NCBI GenBank assembly: GCA_012520645.1 | Contig: JAAYNV010000036.1 | Coordinates: forward strand, 1-61,675 | DNA: 61,675 bases | Source of the DNA: Clostridiales bacterium | Lineage (GTDB): Bacteria > Bacillota > Clostridia > Lachnospirales > Lachnospiraceae | Reading direction: 5' to 3' | In this document: positions 9,736 to 18,969 of the stretch, one piece after another | Position numbering within the stretch: position 1 is the first letter of the stretch | Layout of the letters: the number at the start of each line of letters is the position of its first letter | Translations under genes and position numbers: made by a program | The notes under the pieces: model-generated | What the model was told of the DNA's origin: nothing | What the model saw: only the letters and a program-made list of their open reading frames with translations | The model's database searches: none

Positions 9736-9736
9736 T

Positions 9737-10630
9737 TCATTCGTATCCTTTTCCAAGAGCAGATTTGATATTCTGCATAATTTCATCCGGCACACAGAGT
9801 TTTCCATAGCCACAGCCTAAATCCAGTTTTGGTTTATTGCTTCCATGAAAATCCGAACCACCGCTTGCAAGCAGATCATACCGCTTGGCAAGAGCAGTCA
9901 TTTTCCGTGTTTCTGATGGGGTATAGGTGGAATAGAGACATTCCATTCCCATGAGTCCGGCAGCTTTTAGCTCCGACACCAGTTTTCCCAGACGCTCATC
10001 ACTCATATGGTAGAGTGTCGGGTGGGCAAGTACCGGAAAGCCGTCGGCTGCCAGAATCAATTCGACAGCCTGTTTAGGAGTTACCTTTTCACGCGGTACG
10101 AAGTAAGGAGTATGATCTCCGATATAGCGGTCAAAGGCTTCCGGCATACTTTTTACATATTCGTGGTTTAGCAGGTAACGCGCATAGTGCGCTCTTGTAA
10201 TCACAGCTTTCGGAAATGCAAAGAGGAGCTTCTCGTAAGAGATATCGATTCCGGCTCTTTGGAGATTCATACACATTTTCTGATTTCTTAAAATGCGGGA
10301 ATCGACAAATGCCTGAATGCGTGTCTGGAAGGCAGGAGCGTGGTGGTCAATATAGAGTCCCACGATATGAATGTCCTTCCCTTCATATTCCGTAGAAAAT
10401 TCAATGCCCGGAATAACTTCCACTGTCTGCATCGGGTGGGAACTTGCGGATGTTTCCGATGTCATGCGTGCTCTCTGTTTAGCATGATCGATCGCTTCGT
10501 CGATGCCGGCAGTGGTGTCATGATCTGTTAAGGCAAACGCCGAAAGTCCTTTTTCAATCGCATAATCGACCAGTTCCTTTGGGGAAAAGCTGCCGTCTGA
10601 TTTGTTGGAATGTACGTGTAAGTCTACCAT
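9737..10630 (-). CDS. PHP-domain phosphoesterase
   Basis: A 297-residue metal-dependent phosphoesterase of the PHP superfamily, in the TrpH/YciV-like branch known to remove phosphates from nucleotides or oligoribonucleotides. The N-terminus carries the metal ligands DLHVHSNKSDG and LTDHDT. Further conserved ligands follow in PGIEFS, VLAHPTLY and SGGSDFHG. The C-terminus is normal. Its start overlaps the stop of the ABC-F gene by one base, and the HAD gene follows at once, so these three minus-strand genes form one operon. Confidence 0.88.
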   Translation of the reverse strand: MVDLHVHSNKSDGSFSPKELVDYAIEKGLSAFALTDHDTTAGIDEAIDHAKQRARMTSETSASSHPMQTVEVIPGIEFSTEYEGKDIHIVGLYIDHHAPAFQTRIQAFVDSRILRNQKMCMNLQRAGIDISYEKLLFAFPKAVITRAHYARYLLNHEYVKSMPEAFDRYIGDHTPYFVPREKVTPKQAVELILAADGFPVLAHPTLYHMSDERLGKLVSELKAAGLMGMECLYSTYTPSETRKMTALAKRYDLLASGGSDFHGSNKPKLDLGCGYGKLCVPDEIMQNIKSALGKGYE

Positions 10631-12267
10631 TAATTTTCGTCTTCTTCCTTTTGAGCGGTATAAACGGTGCGCTTTCTTGCCATTTCATCACTGGCAAGAT
10701 ATTCGTCATAGGTAGTGATCTTATCGATCAGGCTGCCGTTTGGAAGGATTTCCATAATACGGTTGGCGGTAGTCTGTACAAACTGATGGTCATGGCAGGA
10801 GAACAACTCCACACCGGAGAACTTAATAAGACCGTTGTTTAGTGCAGTGATGGATTCCATATCCAGATGGTTGGTCGGTTCGTCTAAAATGAGACAGTTG
10901 GCACCGGAAATCATCATTTTCGATAAGAGGCAGCGTACCTTTTCTCCACCGGATAAAACCCTGACCTTCTTTACACCATCCTCTCCGGCAAACAGCATAC
11001 GTCCAAGGAATCCGCGGACATAGGTTACATCCTTGACAGGTGAGTAGCCGGTCAGCCAGTCTACAATCGTCAGATCGTTGTCAAACTCAGAGGTGTTGTC
11101 CTTCGGGAAATAAGCCTGTGAGGTCGTAACGCCCCATTTATAAGTACCTTCATCCGGTTCCATCTCACCGGCAAGAATCTGGAACAGAGTAGTCTTAGCC
11201 AGTTCGTTGCTACCGACAAATGCAATCTTATCATCATGTCCGACGATAAAGGAGATATTATCCAGAACCTTTTCGCCGTTAATGGTCTTGCTTAATCCTT
11301 CCACGCTTAATACTTCATTGCCGATCTCACGTTCCGGTCTGAAATCAATATACGGATATTTGCGGCTGGAAGGCTTGATTTCTTCCAGTTCGATTTTTTC
11401 CAAAGCTCTCTTACGGGAGGTAGCCTGCTTGGACTTGGAAGCATTGGCGGAGAAACGGGAGATAAACTCCTGCAGTTCTTTGATCTTTTCCTCTTTTTTC
11501 TTATTTGCTTCCTTCATCTGTTTCATCAGAAGCTGGCTGGATTCATACCAGAAGTCATAGTTTCCGGCATAGAGCTGAATTTTGCCATAGTCAATGTCTG
11601 CGGTATGGGTACAGACTTTATTTAAGAAGTAGCGGTCATGGGATACGACGATGACCGTGTTTTCAAAGTCGATCAAAAATTCCTCTAACCATGCAATCGC
11701 ATCCAAATCCAGATGGTTGGTTGGCTCGTCGAGCAAAAGGATGTCCGGGTTGCCGAACAGCGCTTTGGCTAAGAGTACCTTGACCTTTTCGTTACCGTTT
11801 AAATCTTTCATTAAGGAATAGTGCAGGGACGTGTCAATGCCCAGACCGTTTAGCAGCATGGAAGCATTGGATTCTGCTTCCCAGCCGTCCATTTCCGCAA
11901 ATTCTGCCTCAAGTTCACTGGCACGGATACCGTCCTCATCGGAGAAATCCTCCTTGGCATAAATTGCATCTTTTTCCTTCATGATCTGGTAAAGGCGTTC
12001 ATTTCCCATAATCACGGTGTCCATAACCGGATATTCATCATATTTGAAGTGATCCTGCTCCAGAACGGACAGACGCTGTCCGGGTGTGATCACAACCTCG
12101 CCATTGGTTGTTTCCAGCTGTCCGGAAAGAATTTTTAAAAAAGTGGACTTTCCGGCACCGTTGGCACCGATCAGACCATAACAGTTTCCTTCGGTAAATT
12201 TAATATTGACATCTTCGAATAATGCTTTTTTTCCAAGACGTAATGTAACATTGTTTGCACTGATCAT
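10630..12267 (-). CDS. ABC-F family ATPase (YkpA/YbiT type)
   Basis: A 545-residue ABC-F protein: two ABC ATPase domains in one chain and no membrane segments. Such proteins act on the ribosome and either rescue or protect translation. The first domain has Walker A GANGAGKSTF and LLLDEPTNHLD. The second has the variant Walker A GSNELAKTT, typical of the YkpA/YbiT branch, then LSGGEKVR and LILDEPTNHLD. A charged linker with KKKEEKIKELQ separates them. The start at 12267 has AGAAAGG nearby. Length and branch argue for a housekeeping role rather than antibiotic resistance. Confidence 0.92.
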   Translation of the reverse strand: MISANNVTLRLGKKALFEDVNIKFTEGNCYGLIGANGAGKSTFLKILSGQLETTNGEVVITPGQRLSVLEQDHFKYDEYPVMDTVIMGNERLYQIMKEKDAIYAKEDFSDEDGIRASELEAEFAEMDGWEAESNASMLLNGLGIDTSLHYSLMKDLNGNEKVKVLLAKALFGNPDILLLDEPTNHLDLDAIAWLEEFLIDFENTVIVVSHDRYFLNKVCTHTADIDYGKIQLYAGNYDFWYESSQLLMKQMKEANKKKEEKIKELQEFISRFSANASKSKQATSRKRALEKIELEEIKPSSRKYPYIDFRPEREIGNEVLSVEGLSKTINGEKVLDNISFIVGHDDKIAFVGSNELAKTTLFQILAGEMEPDEGTYKWGVTTSQAYFPKDNTSEFDNDLTIVDWLTGYSPVKDVTYVRGFLGRMLFAGEDGVKKVRVLSGGEKVRCLLSKMMISGANCLILDEPTNHLDMESITALNNGLIKFSGVELFSCHDHQFVQTTANRIMEILPNGSLIDKITTYDEYLASDEMARKRTVYTAQKEEDEN

Positions 12268-12353
12268 GTGAATAACCTTTCTTATAATAATATAGCATTC
12301 TTAAAGTTTCCTATACTATTGTACCGAAAAAACAGGAATTTGCAAGTAAAAAT

Positions 12354-12378
12354 CTCCGCCGAACAGATAACGGCGGAG
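12354..12378 (-). terminator. Rho-independent terminator of the GGDEF gene
   Basis: The arms CTCCGCCG and CGGCGGAG form a perfect 8-bp stem with a 9-base loop. Read on the minus strand, the hairpin lies just after the diguanylate cyclase stop at 12385 and is followed by ATTTTTAC. Confidence 0.8.
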
Positions 12379-12384
12379 AGTGTG

Positions 12385-13479
12385 TCATGTAATGATTCTA
12401 TTTTTTCCATTTCGTTTTCCGATGTAGAGCTTTTTATCTGCTGAAGAAATCAAGGCATCCAGTGACTGTTCCTTTGAAAACTCAGTGATGCCGAAAGTCA
12501 TGGTATGATGGATTTCATGCTCCTTATAAAGTGTAGGCTGTGTGGCAATCTGGCTTCGCATGTTTTCCGTAACCTCACAGGCAGTATCCAGGGAGGTGCG
12601 CAGGAGAATCAGGATTTCTTCCCCACCCCAACGGCAGACGGCGCCTTTTTCACTGACAATGGAACAGAGCAGTTCACAGATGTGGATCAACACCTTGTCT
12701 CCACCTTCATGCCCATAGGTGTCATTGACTTTTTTGAAATCATCAATATCACAGAGAATCAGGCAGAAGGGGGCGGATTTCTCAAGGGCGAGTGTCTGCG
12801 CTGTGAGAAGATATTTTTGCATACTGCGGCGGTTCAACAATCCGGTCAGCGAGTCTCGGTTGGCAAGCCGATCTAATTTTTTGTTTTGTTTTTCCAGCCG
12901 GATCTGTGCATTCCGGATTTCGAAAATGAACAGCAAAGAAAAGAGAATCAAAACGGCAAAGGTCACAAATGTATTAAAGCAGTAGAGAAGAAGCGCCTGA
13001 AAAGGAGGAAGATGTCCATACAACGGCTTTTGCACATAAGTCAAAATACGGCAGAACAGAAAGATAAACAAGGACAAAATGGCAAACACTGTGGGAATAA
13101 AAATACTGCGCCGGAAGGTAGCCAGAGAAAAAGCCATATAAAAGGCAATCGGAACTACAATAATGCAGAACATCGAAAAGCCGACATCCCAGCCCAGCAG
13201 AAAGGCAGTCAGAATGGCATGGGTATTGATTTCCAGAAAGCATCCGATATAGGAAAAGGAGTAATGTTCCGTATAAGTCATGTAGGAATTCAGTATATAG
13301 AAGAATACCGTCAGAGCATTATAAATCCAGAGAATCGGCATAACCAGATAAAAAAAGCAAAAACTATAACACAAATGAACCAGGCAGACACAGATCATCA
13401 GTGCTGTAAATTTCTGATTGGGACGGACATCAATATTTCCCTGCACGATGTCAGACCAGATATGAGTATATTTTTTCAT
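12385..13479 (-). CDS. Membrane diguanylate cyclase (GGDEF)
   Basis: Makes cyclic di-GMP from two GTP. The 364-residue protein has about six hydrophobic segments in residues 25-190, an integral-membrane sensor of unknown ligand. A short linker (RLEKQNKKLDRLANRDSLTG) leads into a C-terminal GGDEF domain. The active-site signature reads RWGGEEI and the substrate-binding DIDDFKKVNDTYGHEGGD is intact, so it should be active. It is a single gene between two terminators. The window has a second GGDEF-like protein (15006) whose active site is degenerate. Confidence 0.9.
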   Translation of the reverse strand: MKKYTHIWSDIVQGNIDVRPNQKFTALMICVCLVHLCYSFCFFYLVMPILWIYNALTVFFYILNSYMTYTEHYSFSYIGCFLEINTHAILTAFLLGWDVGFSMFCIIVVPIAFYMAFSLATFRRSIFIPTVFAILSLFIFLFCRILTYVQKPLYGHLPPFQALLLYCFNTFVTFAVLILFSLLFIFEIRNAQIRLEKQNKKLDRLANRDSLTGLLNRRSMQKYLLTAQTLALEKSAPFCLILCDIDDFKKVNDTYGHEGGDKVLIHICELLCSIVSEKGAVCRWGGEEILILLRTSLDTACEVTENMRSQIATQPTLYKEHEIHHTMTFGITEFSKEQSLDALISSADKKLYIGKRNGKNRIIT

Positions 13480-13657
13480 GGCTTACCTCTTATTTACTTC
13501 AATTAGTGTTTGAAAAGCTGAAATAATACAATATATGCTATTATTATAGCAGAAAATAAAATGAATGTGAAATTTTTTTGGATTTGATATAATGACTAGT
13601 AAGCTGGAGAAATAGAGAAGAAGAATAAGAAAGAAAAATAAAAAAGGATAGAACAAA

Positions 13658-14394
13658 ATGGACGAAAGAAAAAAACAGGAAGATTTTATGGAGTCGGAGT
13701 AGGGGCGGGAGATCCGGAGGATATCACCCTTCGGGCAATACGGGTGTTTCAAAAATGTCAGGTCATTGGAAGGCAGGAAAGTAAGACTGCTTATGATATT
13801 GCCGGACAGGCATGTCTGGAGGCAGACATTATAATAGAAGAAAAAGAGAAGCTGTTCCTTTCCCTTCCTATGAGCAGGGACGAGGAGGCACTAAAAAGGG
13901 CATGGAGGAAGGCGGCAGGTCAGATTGCGGAAAAACTGGTAGAGGGAAAGGATGTTGCCCTTCCGGTGTTGGGGGATCCGACCATTTATGCTTCGGTAGG
14001 ATATCTAAAAGAAGAACTGGACAGAGCAGGTTTTGAAACAAGTCTGGTGAATGGTATTCCGTCTTTTGTCAGAGCCGCTTCCGATGCGGGGATTTCACTG
14101 GTACAGGGGAAAGAAGCACTGCATATATTTCCGGGGATAAGCGGAGCAGAGGAGGCATTACGGTTTTCCGGTACCCGCGTGTTTATGAAGACGGGTAAGG
14201 AGCTTAACCGTTTAAGGAACGGCTTGGAGCAGATCCTATGGGAAGCACAGCAGCATGGCGAAAAGGAACCGGAAATTTACTGCGTGGAAAAAGCAGGATG
14301 GAAAGAAAAAAGTCTGAAAATCGGACAGGATGCTCTGAACGGAGAAAACGGTTATTATACATTAGTGATAGTCAAGCAGGGAAGAGAGTCTTAA
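13658..14394 (+). pseudogene. cbiL: CbiL/CobI-like precorrin-2 C20-methyltransferase, one-base frameshift near start
   Basis: A tetrapyrrole methylase: the body carries LGDPTIYASVGYL, GIPSFVRAA and the family order of CbiL, which methylates C20 of (cobalt-)precorrin-2 in cobalamin synthesis. The N-terminal signature YGVGVGAGDPEDIT is encoded upstream but without a start in frame. The only ATG with initiation context (13658) is one base out of phase and runs into a stop after 14 codons. One extra A in the run of seven A at 13669-13675 would join them as MDERKKTGRFYGVGV. Without repair, translation could only start internally (for example GTG 13744), losing the signature. This may be decay, polymerase slippage on the A run, or a sequence error. 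No other cobalamin gene is nearby. Confidence 0.75.
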
Positions 14395-14481
14395 TAATTT
14401 GGTGGTTTTGTTTAATTATGAACAAATTATGAACAAAAACTTATGAAATTCATAAATTATTCAAAAATCATTAAAAAGGTA

Positions 14482-14510
14482 TTTACAAACAGAAAAGTAT
14501 GCGATATACT
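14482..14510 (+). promoter_or_regulatory. Vegetative (SigA-type) promoter of the lipoprotein gene
   Basis: A TTTACA -35 element, exactly 17 bases, then a TATACT -10 element. It lies 50 bases upstream of the lipoprotein start and reads only into that gene and its terminator. Confidence 0.7.
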
Positions 14511-14559
14511 GACCCTCGTAGTAAAGAAACAGTCGAAAGACTTGAGGAGGAAAAATATT

Positions 14560-14859
14560 ATGAAGAAGAAATTAGTAGCAGTATTAACAGCAGTTATGAT
14601 GACATCTGTATTCGCAGTAGCTTGTGGTTCCACAGAAGCTCCGGTTGAGACAGAAACAGCAGTAGTAGCAGATGAAGCTACAGAAGAAGCTACAGAGACT
14701 GTAGCAGCTACAGAAGAAGCTACAGAGACAGAGACAGCTACAGAGACAGCTACAGAGACAGAGACAGCTACAGAGACAGAGACAGCTACAGAAGAGACAA
14801 CTGAAGCTGAAGCTACAGAAGAAGCTACAGAAACAGAGACAGCTACAGACGCTGAATAA
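14560..14859 (+). CDS. Thr/Glu/Ala-repeat lipoprotein
   Basis: A 99-residue secreted lipoprotein. The signal sequence MKKKLVAVLTAVMMTSVFAVAC ends in a lipobox (AVAC), so Cys22 is the predicted lipidated residue. The rest is almost entirely Thr, Glu and Ala in short repeats (TETAT, ATEEAT), highly acidic and probably disordered, like a surface spacer with no catalytic domain. The start ATG 14560 has GAGGAGG at good distance. It is a single-gene unit with its own promoter and terminator. The coding DNA is a purine-rich tandem array of ACAGAG- and GCTACAGA-type units and could change length by slippage. Function unknown. Confidence 0.85.
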   Translation: MKKKLVAVLTAVMMTSVFAVACGSTEAPVETETAVVADEATEEATETVAATEEATETETATETATETETATETETATEETTEAEATEEATETETATDAE

Positions 14860-14880
14860 TTAGTGCATATTGCGCATGAG

Positions 14881-14912
14881 CGGCATGACTTTTGGGTCAT
14901 GCCGTTTTTTTT
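14881..14912 (+). terminator. Rho-independent terminator after lipoprotein gene
   Basis: Perfect 9-bp stem CGGCATGAC / GTCATGCCG with a six-base loop, followed by eight T. Confidence 0.93.
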
Positions 14913-15005
14913 GAATAGACAAAGAACCATGATAAATGATATAATTTGTTTACAGGTAATGTGAAAAATGCAGACCTGATTCTGAGACAAAGTGAGGGTA
15001 TGGAT

Positions 15006-15935
15006 ATGGCATATGGAGTAATCCCTTTCGAGAAAAGAATCAAAGAAAATATTAAAAATTACCGGCTGGGCAATTTGTTTCCGATGGAGTTTTTACAGGA
15101 ATATTTTAAGCAGATCACAAGAAAATTTCAGGTAGATCTGCTGGTTACAGACCGGCATGGTGAAAAAGTATTCAGTGAGGGAAATTTTTGCGGATTTGCT
15201 CCGGATGTGGTAGAAAATCCGGGCAGAAAACTGAAGGTGCAGAACCGGACGATAGGACATATATATTATACGCTGGAGCGGGTAGCAGAAGAAAAGCTGG
15301 CTGAAGTAGAGGACTTTCTTAATATGACCGTAGATATGCTGGAAGCATGGGGTGAGGACAGTTATCTGAGAAGAGAAATGGCCGCTTATCTGGATGAACT
15401 GGAAGTTTGGAAACAGGAAGGAATTCAGAGTATCCGCCATGCTGACAGAGAGGATGCTCTGACAGGTGTATTTCAGAAGAGTTATTTTGAGAGCAGACTG
15501 CAGGTGATTGACCGTTCCGAGGTGGTTCCGGTGGCAGTGATCAATGCCAATATCAATGACTGGAAATTTGTAAATGATCATTTCGGGGATGAAGAAAGCG
15601 ACCGTCTGATTCAGGTGATCGCAGACTTCTTAAAAGAAGAGGCAAAGCCGGATTATGTGATTGGACGTACTGACGGGGATGTTTTCTATATTATTATTCC
15701 GATGCCGGAGGAGAATGAAACAGAGGAATATTGCAGCAGAGTGCAGCAACGGTGTATGAGCTTTGAGGATGAATATCTGGCACCTTCCGTAGCCTTCGGT
15801 TATGTATATAAGGAAAACGTGGAAGAGGCATTGGCAGATAAGCTGTCCGATGCAGAGTATGAGATGTTCGAGCACAAGATGGAGATGAAAAAGGCTCCGG
15901 GGTATCGTGAGAGACTGGAAAAGGGAATAAAATAA
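15006..15935 (+). CDS. Degenerate GGDEF-domain protein
   Basis: A 309-residue cytoplasmic protein. The C-terminal ~165 residues follow the GGDEF fold (DALTGVFQKSYFE, then NINDWKFVNDHFGDEESDRLI). At the catalytic loop, however, the sequence is GRTDGDVFYI instead of RxGGDEF, so cyclase activity is unlikely and a sensor or c-di-GMP-independent role is more probable. The N-terminal ~100 residues look like a small ligand-binding domain (QVDLLVTDRHGEKVF) joined by a helical linker. ATG 15006 is preferred because GAGGG lies seven bases before it; ATG 15000 is also possible. No membrane segment is present. Confidence 0.75.
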   Translation: MAYGVIPFEKRIKENIKNYRLGNLFPMEFLQEYFKQITRKFQVDLLVTDRHGEKVFSEGNFCGFAPDVVENPGRKLKVQNRTIGHIYYTLERVAEEKLAEVEDFLNMTVDMLEAWGEDSYLRREMAAYLDELEVWKQEGIQSIRHADREDALTGVFQKSYFESRLQVIDRSEVVPVAVINANINDWKFVNDHFGDEESDRLIQVIADFLKEEAKPDYVIGRTDGDVFYIIIPMPEENETEEYCSRVQQRCMSFEDEYLAPSVAFGYVYKENVEEALADKLSDAEYEMFEHKMEMKKAPGYRERLEKGIK

Positions 15936-15947
15936 CAGAATTTACAT

Positions 15948-15982
15948 AAAATGGATATCGGGGACTTCCGGTATCCATTTTT
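15948..15982 (+). terminator. Rho-independent terminator after GGDEF-like gene
   Basis: Stem AAAATGGATA / TATCCATTTT with a short inner CGG/CCG pairing and T5. The region from here to the CIRCE element (about 180 bases) holds no gene. Confidence 0.8.
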
Positions 15983-16120
15983 AGGTTTGCGCGCCATGGA
16001 CGCACGTTTCTAAAAAAAATATTAAATCAGGCAAAATGGGTCTTGGTGAGAAAAGACGAGAAAAGAAGAGAAAATAAAAGATAATGAGAGAAAATAAAAG
16101 CGGAATAAATTAGGATGCGT

Positions 16121-16149
16121 TTGCAAGTGAAGAATGAAAAAACTAATAT
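16121..16149 (+). promoter_or_regulatory. Promoter of groESL
   Basis: TTGCAA, 17 bases, TAATAT. The -10 element ends 12 bases before the CIRCE operator, so the repressor would sit over the transcription start. Confidence 0.7.
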
Positions 16150-16161
16150 ATGATACAGAAG

Positions 16162-16188
16162 TTAGCACTCAATCAGGATGAGTGCTAA
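16162..16188 (+). promoter_or_regulatory. CIRCE operator (HrcA binding site)
   Basis: A perfect consensus TTAGCACTC, nine bases, GAGTGCTAA. It is the binding site for the heat-shock repressor HrcA, known to control groESL and dnaK operons in Firmicutes. hrcA itself is not in the window. Confidence 0.98.
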
Positions 16189-16231
16189 CAGAAAAACAGA
16201 AATGCAAGTAGAATATAAGGAGGCTATTATT

Positions 16232-16516
16232 ATGAAGTTAGTACCATTAGGTGACAGAGTTGTATTAAAGCAGTTGGTTGCAGAAGAGACCACAAAGTCC
16301 GGCATTGTTCTTCCGGGACAGAATAAGGAGAAGCCGCAGCAGGCTGAGGTTGTAGCAGTTGGACCGGGCGGAATGGTAGATGGTAAGGAAGTAAAGATGG
16401 AAGTTAAAGTCGGAGATAATGTAATTTACTCCAAATATGCAGGAACCGATGTGAAGATCGAGGAAGAGGAATATATCATTGTAAAACAGAGTGATATTCT
16501 GGCAGTGATCCAGTAA
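16232..16516 (+). CDS. groES: Co-chaperonin GroES
   Basis: The 94-residue lid of the GroEL folding chamber. The sequence MKLVPLGDRVVLKQL, the mobile loop ETTKSGIVLPGQNKEKPQ and the terminal VKQSDILAVI are characteristic. Start ATG 16232 has AAGGAGG eight to nine bases upstream; an in-frame upstream ATG at 16178 lies inside the CIRCE operator and is rejected. Heat-shock regulation by HrcA is inferred from the CIRCE element. groEL follows 81 bases later. Confidence 0.98.
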   Translation: MKLVPLGDRVVLKQLVAEETTKSGIVLPGQNKEKPQQAEVVAVGPGGMVDGKEVKMEVKVGDNVIYSKYAGTDVKIEEEEYIIVKQSDILAVIQ

Positions 16517-16534
16517 GCAGAACAGAATCGATGA

Positions 16535-18223
<1,689 letters not shown>

Positions 18224-18266
18224 TATATTCTTATCAGAAGAAAAAACACATAAAATAAAAGAGAGG

Positions 18267-18306
18267 GACTTCGCTCCGGTTTATGTACCGGAACGGAGTC
18301 TTTTTT
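18267..18306 (+). terminator. Rho-independent terminator of groESL
   Basis: A 14-bp imperfect stem with arms beginning GACTTCGCTCCGGT and ending ACCGGAACGGAGTC, then T6. Confidence 0.9.
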
Positions 18307-18395
18307 CACTTTTGGGAAACCCAAACGAATGCGGATTGACTTGGTAAATGATACAGATTATAATAAAAAAAGATACGCAAAAAGGAGCTATTCAA

Positions 18396-18920
18396 ATGAA
18401 AAAACTGGAAGAATATGTAAGAAGCATTCCGGATTTCCCGGAAGAAGGAATTATTTTTAGAGACGTAACGAGTGTTTTACAGGATGCAGACGGACTGAAG
18501 CTTTCGATTGATACCATGAACGATCTGGTAAAGGATCTGGAATTTGATGTGGTAGCAGGTCCGGAATCCAGAGGTTTTATTTTCGGAACACCCATTGCCT
18601 ATCTGAATAACAAGCCTTTTGTGCTGATCCGAAAAAAGGGAAAGCTTCCCTGCGAGACAGTAGAGAAGGAATATGCGTTGGAATATGGAACCGCTACGAT
18701 TGAGATGCACAGGGATTCCATCAAGCCGGGACAGAAGGTATTGATTGTAGATGATCTGATTGCTACCGGGGGAACCACAAAGGCAATGATCGAGCTGGTA
18801 GAAGAACTGGGCGGCGAGGTCGTAGGCGTGGTGGTTTTAATAGAGCTGGCAGGCTTAAAGGGAAGAGAAGCCATTTCCGGTTACAGACTGGAATCCGCAA
18901 TCTGCTATGAGGGGAAATAA
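18396..18920 (+). CDS. apt: Adenine phosphoribosyltransferase
   Basis: Salvages adenine to AMP with PRPP. The 174-residue protein has the family N-terminus (VRSIPDFPEEGIIFRDVT), GPESRGFIFG, and the PRPP-binding loop VLIVDDLIATGGTTKA. ATG 18396 has AAAGGAG upstream; an extension to 18348 adds 16 unconserved residues. The rel gene begins 49 bases later, an apt-rel order common in Firmicutes and linking purine salvage to (p)ppGpp metabolism. Confidence 0.96.
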   Translation: MKKLEEYVRSIPDFPEEGIIFRDVTSVLQDADGLKLSIDTMNDLVKDLEFDVVAGPESRGFIFGTPIAYLNNKPFVLIRKKGKLPCETVEKEYALEYGTATIEMHRDSIKPGQKVLIVDDLIATGGTTKAMIELVEELGGEVVGVVVLIELAGLKGREAISGYRLESAICYEGK

Positions 18921-18969
18921 CCAGAAGAAAAAGTACGGTAAAATCTTGAGTTAAGGCGGCCAAAAAGCG

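Noticed and set aside
12886-13506. 206-residue plus-strand frame opposite the GGDEF gene
   Set aside because: It is rich in Lys/Gln/Asn without motifs and lies fully antisense to a clear diguanylate cyclase.
14655-14850. Repeat array resembling a CRISPR or minisatellite locus
   Set aside because: Units are short, contiguous and in frame with the lipoprotein; no spacers of constant length and no cas genes.
14457-14990. Long antisense open frame over the Thr/Glu lipoprotein rich in Val/Ser/Ala
   Set aside because: It is the mirror of the repeat DNA; no ribosome binding site or family signature.
16178-16231. In-frame upstream ATG extending GroES by 18 residues
   Set aside because: It starts inside the CIRCE operator and the real start has a strong AAGGAGG site.
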